Shown: positions 1 to 10,831 of the stretch, piece after piece
Layout of the letters: every line of letters begins with the position of its first letter
How positions within the stretch are numbered: position 1 is the stretch's first letter
Source: Amnibacterium flavum
Lineage (GTDB): Bacteria; Actinomycetota; Actinomycetes; Actinomycetales; Microbacteriaceae
Direction of reading: 5' to 3'
DNA length: 64,000 bases
Assembly: GCF_003097495.1 (NCBI RefSeq)
Contig: NZ_QEOP01000002.1
Coordinates: 124,001 to 188,000, forward strand
Position numbers and translations under genes: made by a program
The notes under the pieces: generated by a model
What the model saw: only the letters and a program-made list of their open reading frames with translations
The model's database searches: none
What the model was told of the DNA's origin: nothing

Positions 1-2
1 TC

Positions 3-1802
<1,800 letters not shown>

Positions 1803-1858
1803 CGCGTCGCCGTCGCAGTACCCCGATCGAGCGGGGAGCCTCACCTATCCTGGGTGGC

Positions 1859-2317
1859 ATGGCTCCCCGCTCGTTCCGTTTCCTGGCCGCCGCGGCCCTG
1901 TCCATCGCGCTGCTGACGAGCGTGTCGGCGTGCAGCGGCAACCCGCTCGAGAACATCGTGGGCGGTGCCGTCGACAAGGCGATCGAGGAAGCCGTCGGCG
2001 GAGACGTCGACATCTCGACCGACGGGCAGATCTCGGAGGGGTTCCCCGACTCGATTCCGCTCGTCGAGGGCACCGTCGTCGGCGGCGCCGCCGGGGGAGG
2101 AGCCGGGTGGACCGTCATCATCCAGCCGGGCTCGGCCGACGCCTACAACGACGCGAAGGCCGCGCTAGAGGGCGCGGGATTCACCGCCGACGTCAGCAAC
2201 GCTGACGGCAACAGCGCTTTCGGCTCGTTCAGCGGCACGGAGTACAACGTGCAGCTGACCTTCGCGACGGACACGGACGGCGTCGTGACCGCCGTCTACG
2301 TCGTCACCAGCGTCTGA
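1859..2317 (+). CDS. small predicted lipoprotein of unknown function
   Basis: Encodes 152 residues. A basic N-terminus and hydrophobic stretch lead to a lipobox-like VSAC-S around Cys25, so export and lipid anchoring are predicted. The mature part begins with an acidic, Gly-rich segment and then a compact domain with alternating polar and hydrophobic residues; no catalytic motif is recognised. The ATG was chosen because it precedes the signal peptide directly. No ribosome binding site is present, but TATCCT at 1846-1851 lies 7 nt before the ATG and could be the -10 box of a leaderless transcript. The gene is followed by an inverted-repeat element and converges with efeB. Confidence 0.8.
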   Translation: MAPRSFRFLAAAALSIALLTSVSACSGNPLENIVGGAVDKAIEEAVGGDVDISTDGQISEGFPDSIPLVEGTVVGGAAGGGAGWTVIIQPGSADAYNDAKAALEGAGFTADVSNADGNSAFGSFSGTEYNVQLTFATDTDGVVTAVYVVTSV

Positions 2318-2323
2318 GGCCGG

Positions 2324-2418
2324 CCGGTCTCGGTACGGCCCACGGCCTACTCGACCGGTCTCGGTACGCGCTTCGCGCCGTCCGCCTACGGCGGACCAGG
2401 ACGCGGTATCGAGACCGG
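2324..2418. repeat. cruciform-type intergenic repeat between convergent genes
   Basis: Outer arms CCGGTCTCGGTAC (2355-2367) and GTATCGAGACCGG (2406-2418) pair with a G-T wobble. Inside lies a perfect stem GTCCGCC-TAC-GGCGGAC at 2380-2396. A second direct copy of CCGGTCTCGGTACG begins about 31 bases upstream near 2324. The element separates a plus-strand and a minus-strand gene that end toward each other, so it can serve as a bidirectional terminator. Elements of this general type (GGTCTCGATACGC-like ends) are common in Microbacteriaceae intergenic DNA; that comparison is from memory. Confidence 0.65.
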
Positions 2419-2423
2419 CGGCG

Positions 2424-3812
2424 TCAGGCGAAGAGGCCCTCGCCGATCCAGCCGCCGTTCTCGATGCCGGGCGGGATCGCGAAGATGCCCGAGCCGACGT
2501 GCTTGATGTACTCGTTCAGGGCATCCCGCGACAGACTGCGTTGAACGGTGATGAACTGCTCGGGGTCGCGCTGGTAGCTCATGAAGAACAAGCCCGCGTC
2601 CAGGCGGCCGAGGGAGTCGTTGCCGTTGACGTAGTTGTAGCCGCGGCGCAGCAGTTGGGCGCCGCCGTTGGCGCTCGGATGCGCGAGACGCACGTGCGCG
2701 GCCTCGTCGATGAGCGGCTGGCCGGCAGCACCGGTGGCGTCGAAGTCCATCTCGGTGAACTCGGTGCCGCCGGACAGCGGAGCGCCTTCGCGTTTGCTGC
2801 GGCCGATGACCCGCTCCTGCTCGAGCAGCTGCTGACGGTCCCAGCTCTCGATGATCATGCGGATCTTGCGGGCGACGAGATAGCTGCCGCCCGTCATCCA
2901 ATCGACGTCGTCGCCGCGCTGGACCCAGACCTGGGTGTCGACGGTCTCGGTCTGCTCGGCCTTCACGTTCGCCGTGCCGTCCTTGAAGCCGAACAGGTTG
3001 CGTGCGGTCACCTGGCTCGTCGACGTCGACGAGGTGCGGCCGAAGCCGAGCTGCGACCACCGGATCGACGCCCGGCCGAAGGCGATCCGGCTGAGGTTGC
3101 GGATCGCGTGCACCGCCACCTGGGGGTCGTCGGCGCAGGCCTGGATGCACAGATCGCCGCCGGTGGCTCCGGGTTCGAGCGCGTCGCCGGCGAATCGGGG
3201 GAGCGGTTGAAGCGATGACGGCTGCTTCGCGGCGAGTCCGAAGCGGTCTGTGCCGTCCGACGTCGTGAACAGGCTCGGGCCGAAGCCGAAGGTGATGGTG
3301 AGTCCGCTGGCGGGCAGGTCGAGCGCCTCGCCGGTGTCGTCGGGCGGCGCGTAATCCGATCCGCCCGTCGCGCCGGACTCGGAGACCTCGAGACCGCGAG
3401 TCATGCGCGCTGCGGCATACGACCAGTCCTTGAAGAGCTCGATCAGATCGTCGCGGGTGACGGAGGCGTCGAGGTCGTAGACCGCGAAGTGCAGGCGGTC
3501 CTGGGCGGGCGTGACGATTCCGGCCTGATGCAGGCCCTCGAAAGGGTAGACGCGGGCCGTATCGACGCCATTGCTGGTCGCGACGGCGGCGGTGATGCCG
3601 ACCCCGCCGGCCCCGCCGACGGCGACCCCGGCAGCTCCGACGCCGATGAGTCCGAACAGGCCGCGGCGCGAGATGCCGGTCGGCCGCTCAGCCGAGTCGG
3701 TGACCTGCTCCGACGGCAGCTCCGAGACGCGTTCCGAGGGTGTCCCGGGTGCGGAGAACGACTCGGCCGCGGGGTTCGCGGCCGAGTCGTCTCGGCGATC
3801 CTGTTCGGCCAT
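2424..3812 (-). CDS. efeB: deferrochelatase/DyP-type peroxidase EfeB
   Basis: Heme peroxidase of the DyP superfamily, third member of the EfeUOB ferrous iron/heme-iron system, acting outside the membrane. The 462-residue product has a long polar N-terminus and then a twin-arginine signal, SRRGLFGLIGVG, so folded export by Tat is expected (tatB lies at 13.2 kb). The DyP signature GFKDGTAN is present, as is the C-terminal block HVRLAHPSANGG that carries the proximal heme histidine. It follows efeO with 31 bases between. TAGCAT at 3820-3825, 7 nt before the ATG and with no SD, suggests a second, leaderless promoter inside the operon. Confidence 0.95.
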   Translation of the reverse strand: MAEQDRRDDSAANPAAESFSAPGTPSERVSELPSEQVTDSAERPTGISRRGLFGLIGVGAAGVAVGGAGGVGITAAVATSNGVDTARVYPFEGLHQAGIVTPAQDRLHFAVYDLDASVTRDDLIELFKDWSYAAARMTRGLEVSESGATGGSDYAPPDDTGEALDLPASGLTITFGFGPSLFTTSDGTDRFGLAAKQPSSLQPLPRFAGDALEPGATGGDLCIQACADDPQVAVHAIRNLSRIAFGRASIRWSQLGFGRTSSTSTSQVTARNLFGFKDGTANVKAEQTETVDTQVWVQRGDDVDWMTGGSYLVARKIRMIIESWDRQQLLEQERVIGRSKREGAPLSGGTEFTEMDFDATGAAGQPLIDEAAHVRLAHPSANGGAQLLRRGYNYVNGNDSLGRLDAGLFFMSYQRDPEQFITVQRSLSRDALNEYIKHVGSGIFAIPPGIENGGWIGEGLFA

Positions 3813-3843
3813 CCTGCGAATGCTAGCCCGTGATCCGGACCCT

Positions 3844-5058
3844 CTAGCCTGCGGCTCCCAGCACGGTCGCGGTGAGCTGCGACAGCGGTTCGGCGAGCGC
3901 GTTGACGCGGTCCGAGAGTTCGGCTCGCTGCTCGTCGGTCACGGTGTCGTAGGAGACGAAGCCCCCGTCGAGCGAACCGTATTCGGCGAGGAGCGCTTCG
4001 AGCGCGGCGAACTCGTCGGAGATCTGGGCCACGAGCGCGGTGCCGTCGTCGCCTGTCCCGGCGGCGATGTCCTCGACGTTGCCGAAGGCCACCTCGGCGC
4101 CCTGCACGTTCGCGGCGAAGTCGTAGAGGTCGGTGTGCGACCACCAGTCCTCCTCGCCGCTGATCTTGCCGACGGCCACCTCGTCGAGCAGGCCGATGGC
4201 TCCGTTGCTGATGTCGTCGAGCGAGACCTGGAAGTCGTCGGCGTAGACGAGGTCGTAGAGGCTCTGGACGTCGTCCACGAGCTTCTGGCCGAATTCGGCG
4301 CGCTGCTCGGGAGTCGAGGGCGTCCAGTCGAGGAGTGCGCTCGTCCCGTCGGAGTTGAGCGCGTCGGCGGCCGGGGGCCAGAGGTCCTTCTCGATCCGGT
4401 GGAAGCCGGTCCAGTCGAGGCCCTCCGCCACGGCGTCGACCTCGCGGTAGTCGATCATCGGGTCGAGATCCCCGAAGGCCTCGGCGGTCGGCTCGATGCG
4501 CTCGTACGGCACGCGCGCGGTCGCGAAGAGCCCACGCGCCTTCTCGTCGTCGCCCGCGACGTAGGCGTCGACGAACTCCTGGACAGCGGGCACAAGTTCG
4601 CCGGTCTGCGACTTGATGTAGGAGATGTAGTTGGCCGTCGCCTCGTCGATCAGCTGCTGCTCGTCCTCCGATGCGGCGATGCTCTCGCCGGTGACGGTGA
4701 ACTCGGCGAGCCCGACCGGTGCCCCGATGAGCTGGAACTTGCAGGCCGTGTAGTAGGTGCCCGGGCCCAGCTGAGCCGTATAGGTCACGGTCTGGCCGGG
4801 GGTCACGTTCTCCTTCTCGCCGACGATGCGGAGCTTGTCCTCGGCGAGGATCTCGAACTCGTTGACGTCGCTGCCGCTGTTGGTCAGCGAGAAGGTGACC
4901 GCGCCGGCCGCCGTCTCGGCGGCGGACACATCGCACGCGTCATCGGCGATCGCGACATCGATCGACGTCGCGGACCCGGCGTTGTTCGGCACGCAGCCGG
5001 CGAGGGTCAGGGCCAGCGCAGTCGCTGCGGCAGCGCTGAGGAGGAGGCGGCGGGACAT
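3844..5058 (-). CDS. efeO: iron uptake system component EfeO
   Basis: Periplasm-side (here membrane-anchored) iron-binding protein delivering iron to EfeU. 404 residues: a lipoprotein signal ending in LAGC, an N-terminal cupredoxin-like EfeO domain (about residues 28-125) with a conserved ACKF segment, then the M75 imelysin-like domain (about 140-400) carrying the HxxE metal motif as HRIE. The start ATG has AGGAG a few bases upstream. It sits between efeU and efeB on the minus strand, the canonical efeUOB order, with an 85-base gap to efeU. Family assignment is secure. Confidence 0.95.
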   Translation of the reverse strand: MSRRLLLSAAAATALALTLAGCVPNNAGSATSIDVAIADDACDVSAAETAAGAVTFSLTNSGSDVNEFEILAEDKLRIVGEKENVTPGQTVTYTAQLGPGTYYTACKFQLIGAPVGLAEFTVTGESIAASEDEQQLIDEATANYISYIKSQTGELVPAVQEFVDAYVAGDDEKARGLFATARVPYERIEPTAEAFGDLDPMIDYREVDAVAEGLDWTGFHRIEKDLWPPAADALNSDGTSALLDWTPSTPEQRAEFGQKLVDDVQSLYDLVYADDFQVSLDDISNGAIGLLDEVAVGKISGEEDWWSHTDLYDFAANVQGAEVAFGNVEDIAAGTGDDGTALVAQISDEFAALEALLAEYGSLDGGFVSYDTVTDEQRAELSDRVNALAEPLSQLTATVLGAAG

Positions 5059-5143
5059 GGGGCTCCTGTCGTAGGGATAGTGCTGTGTGCTGTGTGAGGG
5101 GAGTCGGTTCGCACTGCGGCCGCCACGCTGCGGCCGGGGCGGC

Positions 5144-5995
5144 TCAGACGCTGCGCGGTTGCGGCACGCCGGATGCGGTGGCGCGCTCGGCCGGGCGTCG
5201 GCGCAGGCGGTGGATGAAGATCGGCAGCACCACCACGACGTAGAGCAGCCAGGCGACGACCTGCGCCCAGGTCGGCTCGGGCGTGAAGTTGAAGACTCCG
5301 CCGAGGACCGTGCCGTACCAGCTCGACGGCGGGATCAGTGCCGCGAGGCTGAAGGCGGGCTGGCCCCAGCCGGGGATGAGGCCCGCCTCCTGCAGGTCGC
5401 CGACCCCGTAGAGCAGCACCCCTGCCGCGACGACGATCAGGAATCCGCCGGTCCAGGTGAAGAAGCTGCCGAGATTGATGCGGACGAAGCCGCGGTAGAT
5501 GAGCCACGAGATGACGACGGCGGTGAGGATTCCGAGCACGGCGCCGAGCGTGCTGGCGAGAGTCGACCCGCCGGGGCCGACGGTCGCCCAGACGAAGAGA
5601 GCGGTCTCGATGCCTTCGCGTCCGACGCTCACGATGCCGAGGATCACCAGGCCGACGCCCGATCCCGCCAGAGCGGCATCCAGCTTGGTCTGCAGCTCGC
5701 CCTTGAGGCCGCGGGCGTGCTCGCTCATCCAGAAGGTCATCCACGTGACGAGGCCGACAGCGAGGATCGACAGGGCGCCGCCGAGGATCTCCTGCGCTTG
5801 GAAGCTCAGGCCGTAGGGACCGAAGGTCAGGATGGCTCCGGTCGCGAGCGAGGCGGCGACCGCGAGGCCGATGCCGACCCAGAGTCGGGGGAGGAGATCG
5901 GTGCGCGACAGCTTGTGCAGATAGGCCACGAGGATGCCGACCACGAGGCCGGCCTCGAGGCCTTCGCGCAGGCCGATCAGATAAGTCGAGAACAC
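5144..5995 (-). CDS. efeU: FTR1-family iron permease EfeU
   Basis: Polytopic permease for ferric iron, first gene of the efeUOB operon. 283 residues with about seven hydrophobic segments. Both REXXE iron-binding motifs are visible: REGLE near residue 10 in the first helix and REGIE near residue 125. The start used is GTG (V-F-S-T-Y-L), which leaves the first helix intact; no clear SD precedes it. A DtxR/IdeR-like box lies 27 bases upstream of the start codon, consistent with iron repression of the operon. Confidence 0.95.
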   Translation of the reverse strand: MFSTYLIGLREGLEAGLVVGILVAYLHKLSRTDLLPRLWVGIGLAVAASLATGAILTFGPYGLSFQAQEILGGALSILAVGLVTWMTFWMSEHARGLKGELQTKLDAALAGSGVGLVILGIVSVGREGIETALFVWATVGPGGSTLASTLGAVLGILTAVVISWLIYRGFVRINLGSFFTWTGGFLIVVAAGVLLYGVGDLQEAGLIPGWGQPAFSLAALIPPSSWYGTVLGGVFNFTPEPTWAQVVAWLLYVVVVLPIFIHRLRRRPAERATASGVPQPRSV

Positions 5996-6021
5996 AGGAA
6001 CTAAGGATCCGCTCGGTCAGG

Positions 6022-6040
6022 ATTGGTTAGGATTGCCTAC
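6022..6040 (-). promoter_or_regulatory. DtxR/IdeR-like iron box upstream of efeUOB
   Basis: Read on the minus strand, the 19-mer GTAGGCAATCCTAACCAAT agrees at 13 of 19 positions with the DtxR/IdeR consensus TWAGGTTAGSCTAACCTWA (my alignment, consensus from memory). One half-site, CCTAACC, is perfect. It lies between efeU and a divergent membrane-protein gene, so an iron-dependent repressor bound here would cover the efeU promoter. Confidence 0.55.
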
Positions 6041-6123
6041 CCTTGGATGACTGTAGGACCACGGTCGGTCGGTTGTCCAGCCGATCACGGGGTATGGCGA
6101 CGGGGCGCCGGATACAATCCAGC

Positions 6124-6618
6124 GTGCCCAGACCTGCGAGTGATCTCGGACCCGGCAGCCAGCTCCACGGCGGTCAGGCGGGGGTTTCCCGCGAAACCGG
6201 CGACGCTCCGGTGGCGGGCATCGGTTCGAAGATCGCAGAGGCTGTCGCCGCGCTGGTGCTCGGCGGGGTGGTGGGGGGAATCGGGACTTTTGCGCACCAG
6301 CTGAGCTGGACGGAGCTCGGCCTGCCGCTTCCCGTGGGACTCGTCGCAGGACTCGCGGCGGTGGCGCTGCTCCTGGCCGGCATCCGGATCGCGCTCGAAT
6401 CGCGGTGGCTCGCGGGACTCGCCGCGTTCGGGGTCGTCCTCGTCGTCGGACTGCTCTCGCTGCCCGGGGCCAACGGCTCCGTGCTCATCCAGGACGACCT
6501 CGGCGGCCTCGTCTGGGCGCTCGGTCCGACCATCGTGGCCGTCATCATCCTCGCCTGGCCGGGAGCCCGCGCGCTCGCGGTTCGCGGCTCCTCGTCAGGT
6601 AACTCCTCCGGACAGTGA
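6124..6618 (+). CDS. small multi-spanning membrane protein (DUF6113-like)
   Basis: About 164 residues. A polar N-terminal region of about 37 residues is followed by four hydrophobic helices ([20 protein letters not shown]..., [18 protein letters not shown]..., [19 protein letters not shown], and a last one after [12 protein letters not shown]). A similar small membrane protein precedes the ferredoxin gene in many Microbacteriaceae (recollection). Start choice: GTG at 6124, because TACAAT at 6113-6118 is a good -10 box 5 nt upstream and no SD exists; an in-frame ATG at 6094 and another at 6043 are alternatives. Function unknown. The fdxA start follows after 31 bases. Confidence 0.65.
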   Translation: MPRPASDLGPGSQLHGGQAGVSRETGDAPVAGIGSKIAEAVAALVLGGVVGGIGTFAHQLSWTELGLPLPVGLVAGLAAVALLLAGIRIALESRWLAGLAAFGVVLVVGLLSLPGANGSVLIQDDLGGLVWALGPTIVAVIILAWPGARALAVRGSSSGNSSGQ

Positions 6619-6649
6619 AATACTGGCTGACTGGAAAGGATCTCCACTC

Positions 6650-6973
6650 GTGACCTATGTGATCGCTCTGCCCTGTGTCGATGTTAAAGACCGGGCCTGC
6701 ATCGACGAATGCCCCGTCGACTGCATCTACGAGGGCGACCGCATGCTCTACATCCACCCCGACGAGTGCGTCGACTGCGGTGCGTGCGAGCCGGTCTGCC
6801 CGGTCGAGGCGATCTACTACGAGGACGACCTTCCCGACAAGTGGGCCGACTACTACAAGGCCAACGTGGAGTTCTTCGACGACCTCGGCTCCCCAGGCGG
6901 CGCCGCGAAGGTGGGTGTGATCCACAAGGACCACGCCGTCATCACCGCCCTGCCGCCGCAGGTCGAGGCCTGA
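6650..6973 (+). CDS. fdxA: ferredoxin, 7Fe/8Fe type
   Basis: Low-potential electron carrier of 107 residues. Two cysteine clusters are seen, CIDECPVDC near the N-terminus and [12 protein letters not shown] near residue 45, giving a two-cluster ferredoxin of the FdxA/FdxC type common in actinobacteria. The C-terminal extension after the second cluster ([23 protein letters not shown]) is the family's usual tail. GTG start with GGAAAGGA 9 bases upstream. It lies between the small membrane protein and citrate synthase; electron partners cannot be read from the locus. Confidence 0.95.
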   Translation: MTYVIALPCVDVKDRACIDECPVDCIYEGDRMLYIHPDECVDCGACEPVCPVEAIYYEDDLPDKWADYYKANVEFFDDLGSPGGAAKVGVIHKDHAVITALPPQVEA

Positions 6974-7132
6974 TCGAGCACAGATCGGTCCGCTGTGGAT
7001 TCCACTAACGGATCCGCCCGAGTGTTGCTCGATGTCACGATTGCCCTGGCGACGTTCTAGGCTGTAGTCACCTCGCCCGCGTGCCACCAGCCCGCAGCGA
7101 GACCACTCGAGCAGATCCCCGAGGAGGCACCC

Positions 7133-8434
7133 GTGGGCGATGTCGGCCACACGACAGGTGAGACCGAGAGCGTCAAGCTGATCCACCCAGGTGGCACAGC
7201 CGAGTTCGCCATCGCGCGAAGCGTCGACGGCCCGTCGAGCATCGACATGTCGTCGCTCACGAAGCAGACGGGTCTGACCTCGCTCGACCCGGGCTTCGTC
7301 AACACGGCGTCGACCCGCTCCGCGATCACCTACATCGACGGCGAGAACGGCATCCTGCGCTACCGCGGGTATCCGATCGAGGAGCTGGCGAAGCAGTCCA
7401 CCTATCTCGAGGTCGCCTGGCTCCTGATCTACGGCGAGCTGCCCAGCGAGAGCGAACTGCTCGAGTTCGACGAGAAGATCCGCCGCCACACGCTCCTCCA
7501 CGAAGACCTGAAGCGGTTCTTCACCGCCCTGCCGCACAACGCGCACCCCATGTCGGTGCTGTCGTCGGCGGTGTCGGCGCTGTCGACCTACTACGAGGAC
7601 TCGCTCAGCCCGCACGATCCCGAGCAGGTCGAGATCTCGACCATCCGTCTCCTCGCGAAGCTGCCGGTCATCGCCGCGTACGCGCACAAGAAGGCGCTCG
7701 GCCAGGCGTTCCTCTACCCCGACAACTCGCTGAGCTTCGTCGACAACTTCCTGCGGCTCAACTTCGGCAACATGGCCGAGCCGTACGAGGTGAACCCCGT
7801 GCTTTCCAAGGCTCTCGACCGTCTGCTGATCCTCCACGAGGACCACGAGCAGAACGCGTCGACGTCGACCGTTCGACTGGTCGGGTCCACGGAGGCGAAC
7901 ATCTTCTCCTCGATCTCCGCGGGCATCAACGCCCTCTACGGCCCGCTGCACGGCGGTGCCAACGAGGCCGTCCTCAAGATGCTGGCCCAGATCCGCGACT
8001 CCGGCGAAGGCGTCGGCAAGTTCGTGGAACGGGTCAAGAAGAAGGAGGAGGGCGTCCGCCTGATGGGCTTCGGCCACCGGGTGTACAAGAGCTACGACCC
8101 CCGCGCCAAGCTCGTCAAGGAGAGCGCCGACGAGGTGCTCGACGCCCTCGGCGTGAGCGACGAACTGCTCGACCTGGCTCGTGAGCTCGAGCAGATCGCG
8201 CTCGCCGACGACTACTTCATCGAGCGCAAGCTCTACCCGAACGTCGACTTCTACACCGGGGTCATCTACAAGGCGATGGGCTTCCCGCCGCGTATGTTCA
8301 CCGTGCTGTTCGCCATCGGGCGTCTCCCGGGGTGGATCGCGCACTGGCGCGAGATGAACAGCGACCCCGCAACGAAGATCGGCCGCCCCCAGCAGCTCTA
8401 CGTGGGCCCCCCGGAACGCCACCTGAACCGCTGA
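7133..8434 (+). CDS. gltA: citrate synthase
   Basis: Condenses acetyl-CoA and oxaloacetate at the entry of the TCA cycle. 433 residues, normal for the hexameric type II enzyme. The N-terminal domain (DPGFVNTASTRSAITYIDGENGILRYRGYPIEEL) and catalytic landmarks are clear: GPLHGGANE with its histidine, and GFGHRVYKSYDPRA. GTG start preceded by GAGGAGG at 7121-7127. The 158-base upstream gap contains TAGGCT near 7056 as a possible -10. Downstream the gene converges with dapD across a 268-base gap with hairpins. Confidence 0.97.
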   Translation: MGDVGHTTGETESVKLIHPGGTAEFAIARSVDGPSSIDMSSLTKQTGLTSLDPGFVNTASTRSAITYIDGENGILRYRGYPIEELAKQSTYLEVAWLLIYGELPSESELLEFDEKIRRHTLLHEDLKRFFTALPHNAHPMSVLSSAVSALSTYYEDSLSPHDPEQVEISTIRLLAKLPVIAAYAHKKALGQAFLYPDNSLSFVDNFLRLNFGNMAEPYEVNPVLSKALDRLLILHEDHEQNASTSTVRLVGSTEANIFSSISAGINALYGPLHGGANEAVLKMLAQIRDSGEGVGKFVERVKKKEEGVRLMGFGHRVYKSYDPRAKLVKESADEVLDALGVSDELLDLARELEQIALADDYFIERKLYPNVDFYTGVIYKAMGFPPRMFTVLFAIGRLPGWIAHWREMNSDPATKIGRPQQLYVGPPERHLNR

Positions 8435-8450
8435 CCTCGGATGGGCCCTA

Positions 8451-8503
8451 CGGCGCACGCTTGCGCCGGGGGATTGCGGACTTGCACGCGCGTTCCAGCG
8501 TGC
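8451..8503. terminator. paired hairpins behind gltA
   Basis: Two stems follow the gltA stop: CGGCGCA-CGCT-TGCGCCG at 8451-8468 and GCACGC...GCGTGC at 8484-8503. There is no T-run, as is usual in high-GC actinobacteria. They lie between convergent gltA and dapD. The rest of the 8435-8702 gap holds no gene; its right end is the 39 bp dispersed repeat. Confidence 0.45.
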
Positions 8504-8660
8504 GCGCATGTCCGGATCGTGCGTGTCCGGAGGGTTGGTCGCGTGCCCGCTACGAGTGGGCTGTGAGCTGCGACAAGCCGAGGGGCTCAGCCCGCAGCGA
8601 TGCCTTGCCGCGAATCCGGTCGTAGCCGGCGCCGACGAGTCCGAGCAGCAGCCGCAGCGA

Positions 8661-8699
8661 TAGCCCACGCCGCAACGTGCGGATGCACCCGGAATATCC
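8661..8699 (-). repeat. 39 bp dispersed intergenic repeat, copy A
   Basis: On the minus strand this segment starts GGATATTCCGGG and contains CGTTGCGGCGT. It matches the plus-strand segment 24872-24910 at 32 of 39 positions. It begins only 3 bases beyond the dapD stop codon. No coding potential is seen. Confidence 0.5.
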
Positions 8700-8702
8700 G
8701 GT

Positions 8703-9662
8703 CTAGGCGTGGAGGGCGGAGTTGAGTTCGATGCCCACGCCCTTGCGGGCCACGGCTTCGACGGCTCCGGTGAGGGAGTTGCGGCGGAAGAGCAGCCCGG
8801 GGCGTCCCGACAGCTCACCCGCCTTGACGACCTGCGGGCCGCCATCCGGGCGGGGAGCGGCGCCCACGAGGGCGACCTTCGTCCCGGCCGTGATGTAGAG
8901 CCCCGCTTCGACGACCGAATCGTCGCCCAGCGAGATCCCGATGCCGGCGTTCGCGCCGAGCAGGGCGCGCTCGCCGATCGTCACGCGCTCCTTGCCGCCG
9001 CCCGACAGCGTGCCCATGATCGAGGCGCCGCCGCCGATGTCGGACCCGTCGCCCACGACGACGCCCTGCGAGATGCGACCCTCGACCATCGAGGCGCCCA
9101 GGGTGCCCGCGTTGAAGTTGACGAAGCCCTCGTGCATGACGACGGTGCCCGGCGCGAGATGCGCGCCGAGGCGCACGCGGGAGGCGTCGGCGATGCGCAC
9201 ACGCGGGGGAGTGACGTAGTCGGTCAGGCGCGGGAATTTGTCGATGCCCTGCACCTGGATTCCGTGTCGGCGCAGCGACGGAACCGAGACCGCCGCGACG
9301 TCGGGATGCATCGGGCCGGCCGTCGTCCACGCGACATTGGGCAGCTGAGCGAAGATGCCGTCGAGATTGATCTCGTTCGGCCTCACGAGCGTGTGCGAGA
9401 GGAGGTGCAGACGCAGGTAGGCGTCGGAGGTCGACGTCGGCGGCTTGTCGATGTCGATCTCGACCGTGACGGCGTCGACGCGCACGTCACGGCGGGGATC
9501 GGACCCGGCGTGCAGCGAGATCTCGGCGGGCACGATCCACGGCTCACGGCCCGCGGGGAGCTCGCCGAGCTGCGGGTCGGGGTACCAGGTGTCGAGGACG
9601 GTGCCGTCGGAGGCGACCGTGGCGAGGCCGTAGCCCCACGCCGCGCGAGCTGTCTTGGTCAT
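8703..9662 (-). CDS. dapD: 2,3,4,5-tetrahydropyridine-2,6-dicarboxylate N-succinyltransferase
   Basis: Succinylates tetrahydrodipicolinate in the lysine/diaminopimelate pathway, in the cytoplasm. 319 residues, the actinobacterial DapD length. An N-terminal domain is followed by a left-handed beta-helix of hexapeptide repeats ([27 protein letters not shown]..., [19 protein letters not shown]). Start ATG at 9662 gives the usual [15 protein letters not shown] beginning; a longer in-frame extension exists but looks non-coding. No SD; TACCCT at 9669-9674 sits 6 nt upstream. Divergent from dapE, the step two reactions later in the same pathway. Confidence 0.95.
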   Translation of the reverse strand: MTKTARAAWGYGLATVASDGTVLDTWYPDPQLGELPAGREPWIVPAEISLHAGSDPRRDVRVDAVTVEIDIDKPPTSTSDAYLRLHLLSHTLVRPNEINLDGIFAQLPNVAWTTAGPMHPDVAAVSVPSLRRHGIQVQGIDKFPRLTDYVTPPRVRIADASRVRLGAHLAPGTVVMHEGFVNFNAGTLGASMVEGRISQGVVVGDGSDIGGGASIMGTLSGGGKERVTIGERALLGANAGIGISLGDDSVVEAGLYITAGTKVALVGAAPRPDGGPQVVKAGELSGRPGLLFRRNSLTGAVEAVARKGVGIELNSALHA

Positions 9663-9742
9663 GCCCCAAGGGTAGTAGGGCGGGACCTTCCGAACGGGTG
9701 TGCGGACCTGCGGTAGCCCCCGGGTGACCGTAGGGTTGAGAG
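9663..9742. promoter_or_regulatory. divergent dapD/dapE promoter region with two leaderless-type starts
   Basis: In 80 bases the region carries TACCCT (9669-9674, minus strand) 6 nt before the dapD ATG and TAGGGT (9731-9736, plus strand) 6 nt before the dapE GTG. Neither start has an SD. Geometry matches -10 boxes with transcription beginning at the start codon on both strands. Confidence 0.6.
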
Positions 9743-10831
9743 GTGAGCTCCGACGTCCTCGACCTGTCCGCATCCTCGATCGAGCTGACGCGGGTCATCT
9801 GCGACATCGACTCCGTCAGCGACAACGAGGGCCCCCTCGCCGACCTGATCGAGAACACGGTCCGCGCCCTGCCGCACCTGCGGGTCGACCGCTTCGGCGA
9901 CACCATCGTGGCGCGAACCTCCCTCGGCCGCGACCAGCGGGTCGTCATCGCCGGACACATCGACACGGTGCCGCTGAACAAGAACCTGCCGACCCGTTTC
10001 GAGACCATCGACGGCGTCGACTACCTGTGGGGTCGCGGAACGGTCGACATGAAGGCGGGCGTCGCCGTCCAGCTCAAGCTCGCCGCCGAACTGACCGACC
10101 CCGTCGTCGACATCACCTGGATCTGGTACGACCACGAAGAGGTCTCCGAGTCGAAGAACGGCCTCAACCGGCTCTCCCAGACGAACCCCGAACTGCTCCA
10201 GGGCGACTTCGCGATCCTGTCCGAGCCGACTCGGTCCGAGATCGAGGGCGGCTGCAACGGCAACCTCCGCGCCGAGATCCGCACCCGCGGACTCCGTTCG
10301 CACTCCGCCCGGTCGTGGGTCGGCGACAACGCGATCCACAAGGCGGCTCCGATCCTCGACATCCTCGCCGCCTACACGGCCCGGCAGGTCGAGGTCGACG
10401 GTCTCGTCTACCGCGAAGGTCTCAATGCGGTCGGTATCAGCGGGGGGATCGCCGGCAACGTCATCCCCGACGAGTGCATGGTGCACATCAACTACCGCTT
10501 CGCTCCGAGCCGTTCGGGTGAAGAGGCGATCGCGCACATCGAGGAGCTCTTCGGCGAGTGGGAGGTCGAGATCGTCGACCTGGCCGTCGGAGCACGTCCC
10601 GGCCTGGACGCCCCGATCGCGCAGCAGTTCGTGGCGGCTGTGGGTGGCGTACCGATGCCCAAGTACGGCTGGACCGACGTCGCCCGCTTCTCGGGTCTCG
10701 GCATCCCCGCCGTCAACTACGGCCCGGGCGACCCTCTCAAGGCCCACGCCGACGACGAGCGGGTGCCGCTCCAGCAGATCACCGACTGCGAGCGAGGATT
10801 GCGGGCGTGGCTGACCGGCGCGACCCGCTGA
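9743..10831 (+). CDS. dapE: succinyl-diaminopimelate desuccinylase
   Basis: Zinc M20-family hydrolase releasing LL-diaminopimelate from its N-succinyl form. 362 residues. Metal and catalytic motifs: [10 protein letters not shown] (His and Asp), [11 protein letters not shown] (bridging Asp), the DHEEVSE glutamate pair, and the C-terminal metal histidine in [14 protein letters not shown] dimerisation domain lies between. GTG start with TAGGGT 6 nt upstream and no SD. The next gene begins inside its last 25 bases, so the two are likely translationally coupled. Confidence 0.95.
   Translation: MSSDVLDLSASSIELTRVICDIDSVSDNEGPLADLIENTVRALPHLRVDRFGDTIVARTSLGRDQRVVIAGHIDTVPLNKNLPTRFETIDGVDYLWGRGTVDMKAGVAVQLKLAAELTDPVVDITWIWYDHEEVSESKNGLNRLSQTNPELLQGDFAILSEPTRSEIEGGCNGNLRAEIRTRGLRSHSARSWVGDNAIHKAAPILDILAAYTARQVEVDGLVYREGLNAVGISGGIAGNVIPDECMVHINYRFAPSRSGEEAIAHIEELFGEWEVEIVDLAVGARPGLDAPIAQQFVAAVGGVPMPKYGWTDVARFSGLGIPAVNYGPGDPLKAHADDERVPLQQITDCERGLRAWLTGATR

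Noticed and set aside
8435-8702. Possible pseudogene remnant between gltA and dapD
   Set aside because: No frame shows a recognisable domain; the region is explained by hairpins and the dispersed repeat.
6545-8845. 766-codon minus-strand open frame over fdxA and gltA
   Set aside because: Antisense shadow of two well-identified genes; composition is Arg/Asp/Val-rich without any domain.
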